From contig JABXKC010000010.1 of the NCBI GenBank assembly GCA_013375495.1, positions 35,316 to 99,315 on the forward strand: 64,000 nucleotides of DNA, read 5' to 3'. Below, piece after piece: positions 63,597 to 64,000 of this stretch (positions are counted from its first letter, which is position 1; the number at the start of each line of letters is the position of its first letter). A program made the translations under genes and the position numbers. Origin of the DNA: Promethearchaeota archaeon. GTDB taxonomy: Archaea > Asgardarchaeota > Lokiarchaeia > Sigynarchaeales > SOKP01. The notes under the pieces were generated by a model. It saw only the letters and a list, made by a program, of their open reading frames with translations. It was not told the DNA's origin and searched no databases.

Positions 63597-64000
63597 TTAA
63601 TTTTGCTCAATATTTGGAGGAACATCGGGTAAGTCCAATAGGCGCTTAGCCTCCTCCTCAAGGTCTACGCTGAATATATCTGTAATACCCGATTGTTGCA
63701 TCGAAACGCCGTAAATCCTATCGGCGTTTACAATGTTCTCCTCTCTGTGACTGATAACTAAGAATTGTGCTTGCCGTGCAAACTCCTTTAAGGCCATAGA
63801 GACTCTGTGCACATTGGGCGAATCAAGGGCTGCATCAATCTCATCTAACACGAAGAACGGTGCAGGATAAAACTCCTGAACCGCAAAGATGAACGAGAGA
63901 GCCACTAGCGTTTTCTCGCCTCCGCTGAGAATTTCCAGACTGCTGATTTTTTTTCCTCGAGGTCGAGCTTCGATACTGACACCACCCTCAAATGGTTTAT
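63597..64000 (-). CDS. smc: SMC chromosome segregation ATPase, C-terminal part
   Basis: Partial; the gene enters from the right edge (134 codons seen). The SMC/ABC signature LSGGEKT is at about residues 32-38 of the visible part, Walker B FFVLDEIDAALD follows, then the H-loop LVISHRE and GVSMQQSGIT. It forms the head of the condensin ATPase that works with ScpA and ScpB, encoded just downstream. G+C by hand count is about 46% over 63661-64000 (156 of 340), versus about one third in scpA. The codons have many G/C third positions, unlike its partners. Confidence 0.95.
   Translation of the reverse strand, partial: KPFEGGVSIEARPRGKKISSLEILSGGEKTLVALSFIFAVQEFYPAPFFVLDEIDAALDSPNVHRVSMALKEFARQAQFLVISHREENIVNADRIYGVSMQQSGITDIFSVDLEEEAKRLLDLPDVPPNIEQN

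Noticed and set aside
1..64000. CRISPR arrays, insertion sequences, integrase or prophage genes
   Set aside because: No regularly spaced direct repeats, transposase or phage genes were seen on either strand.

Overview
This AT-rich window (roughly 30% G+C by eye) looks like a chromosomal piece from an Asgard archaeon, most likely of the Lokiarchaeia type. Information processing is archaeal: MCM helicase, a GINS subunit, topoisomerase VI A and B, poly-T terminators, and TATA boxes combined with GGTGA-type Shine-Dalgarno sites. Alongside it sit genes typical of Asgard 'eukaryotic signature' sets: a roadblock/LC7 protein, a Rab/Ras-like GTPase, a gelsolin-like protein and two tandem TRAPP/V4R-fold proteins. 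Several genes look bacterial in type: triosephosphate isomerase, leucyl-tRNA synthetase, a UvrD/PcrA helicase and a glycyl radical enzyme.

Layout. 1-11.5 kb: the start of a probable type 2 methionine aminopeptidase, a roadblock protein, a membrane-anchored penicillin-acylase-type Ntn hydrolase with a small membrane partner, a frameshifted small ORF, a 7-TM protein, the TRAPP/V4R pair, an MBL hydrolase, the gelsolin-like protein, thioredoxin, HdrC, TIM and an unknown protein. 11.7-19.8 kb: leuS, then a tight plus-strand operon joining lipoate synthesis (two radical SAM LipS-type proteins around a lipoate ligase/octanoyltransferase) to F420 synthesis (a CofE-nitroreductase fusion like mycobacterial FbiB, and CofD). 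19.9-32.1 kb: a seven-gene minus-strand envelope operon with a giant Ig-like repeat protein carrying a transglutaminase-fold domain, two proteins sharing a DUF4129-like domain, a DUF4350-like membrane protein, MoxR, DUF58 and a multi-TM protein. 32.3-36 kb: a proline-rich coiled-coil zinc-ribbon protein, an HDAC-family hydrolase, the small GTPase and an MDR dehydrogenase.

36-50.5 kb is a genome-maintenance block: UvrD-like helicase, MCM, a membrane/HEAT-repeat protein, a GINS subunit, pyrE, a helical protein, and top6A/top6B with a greatly enlarged B subunit. 50.7-58 kb: coaBC, then a MoxR / VWA / degenerate-SWIM operon. 58-64 kb: an orphan Dam-type methylase, a glycyl radical enzyme, tRNA-Ala(CGC), and smc-scpA-scpB, with smc cut by the window edge.

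Most notable observations: the transglutaminase-fold domain has lost two of its three catalytic residues (Cys to Trp, His to Tyr); an archaeal FbiB-like fusion sits in one operon with lipoate synthesis; topoisomerase VI B and ScpA share a SAP-like module; scpA and scpB have no standard start codon at their apparent N-termini; and the smc tail is markedly richer in G+C than everything beside it.
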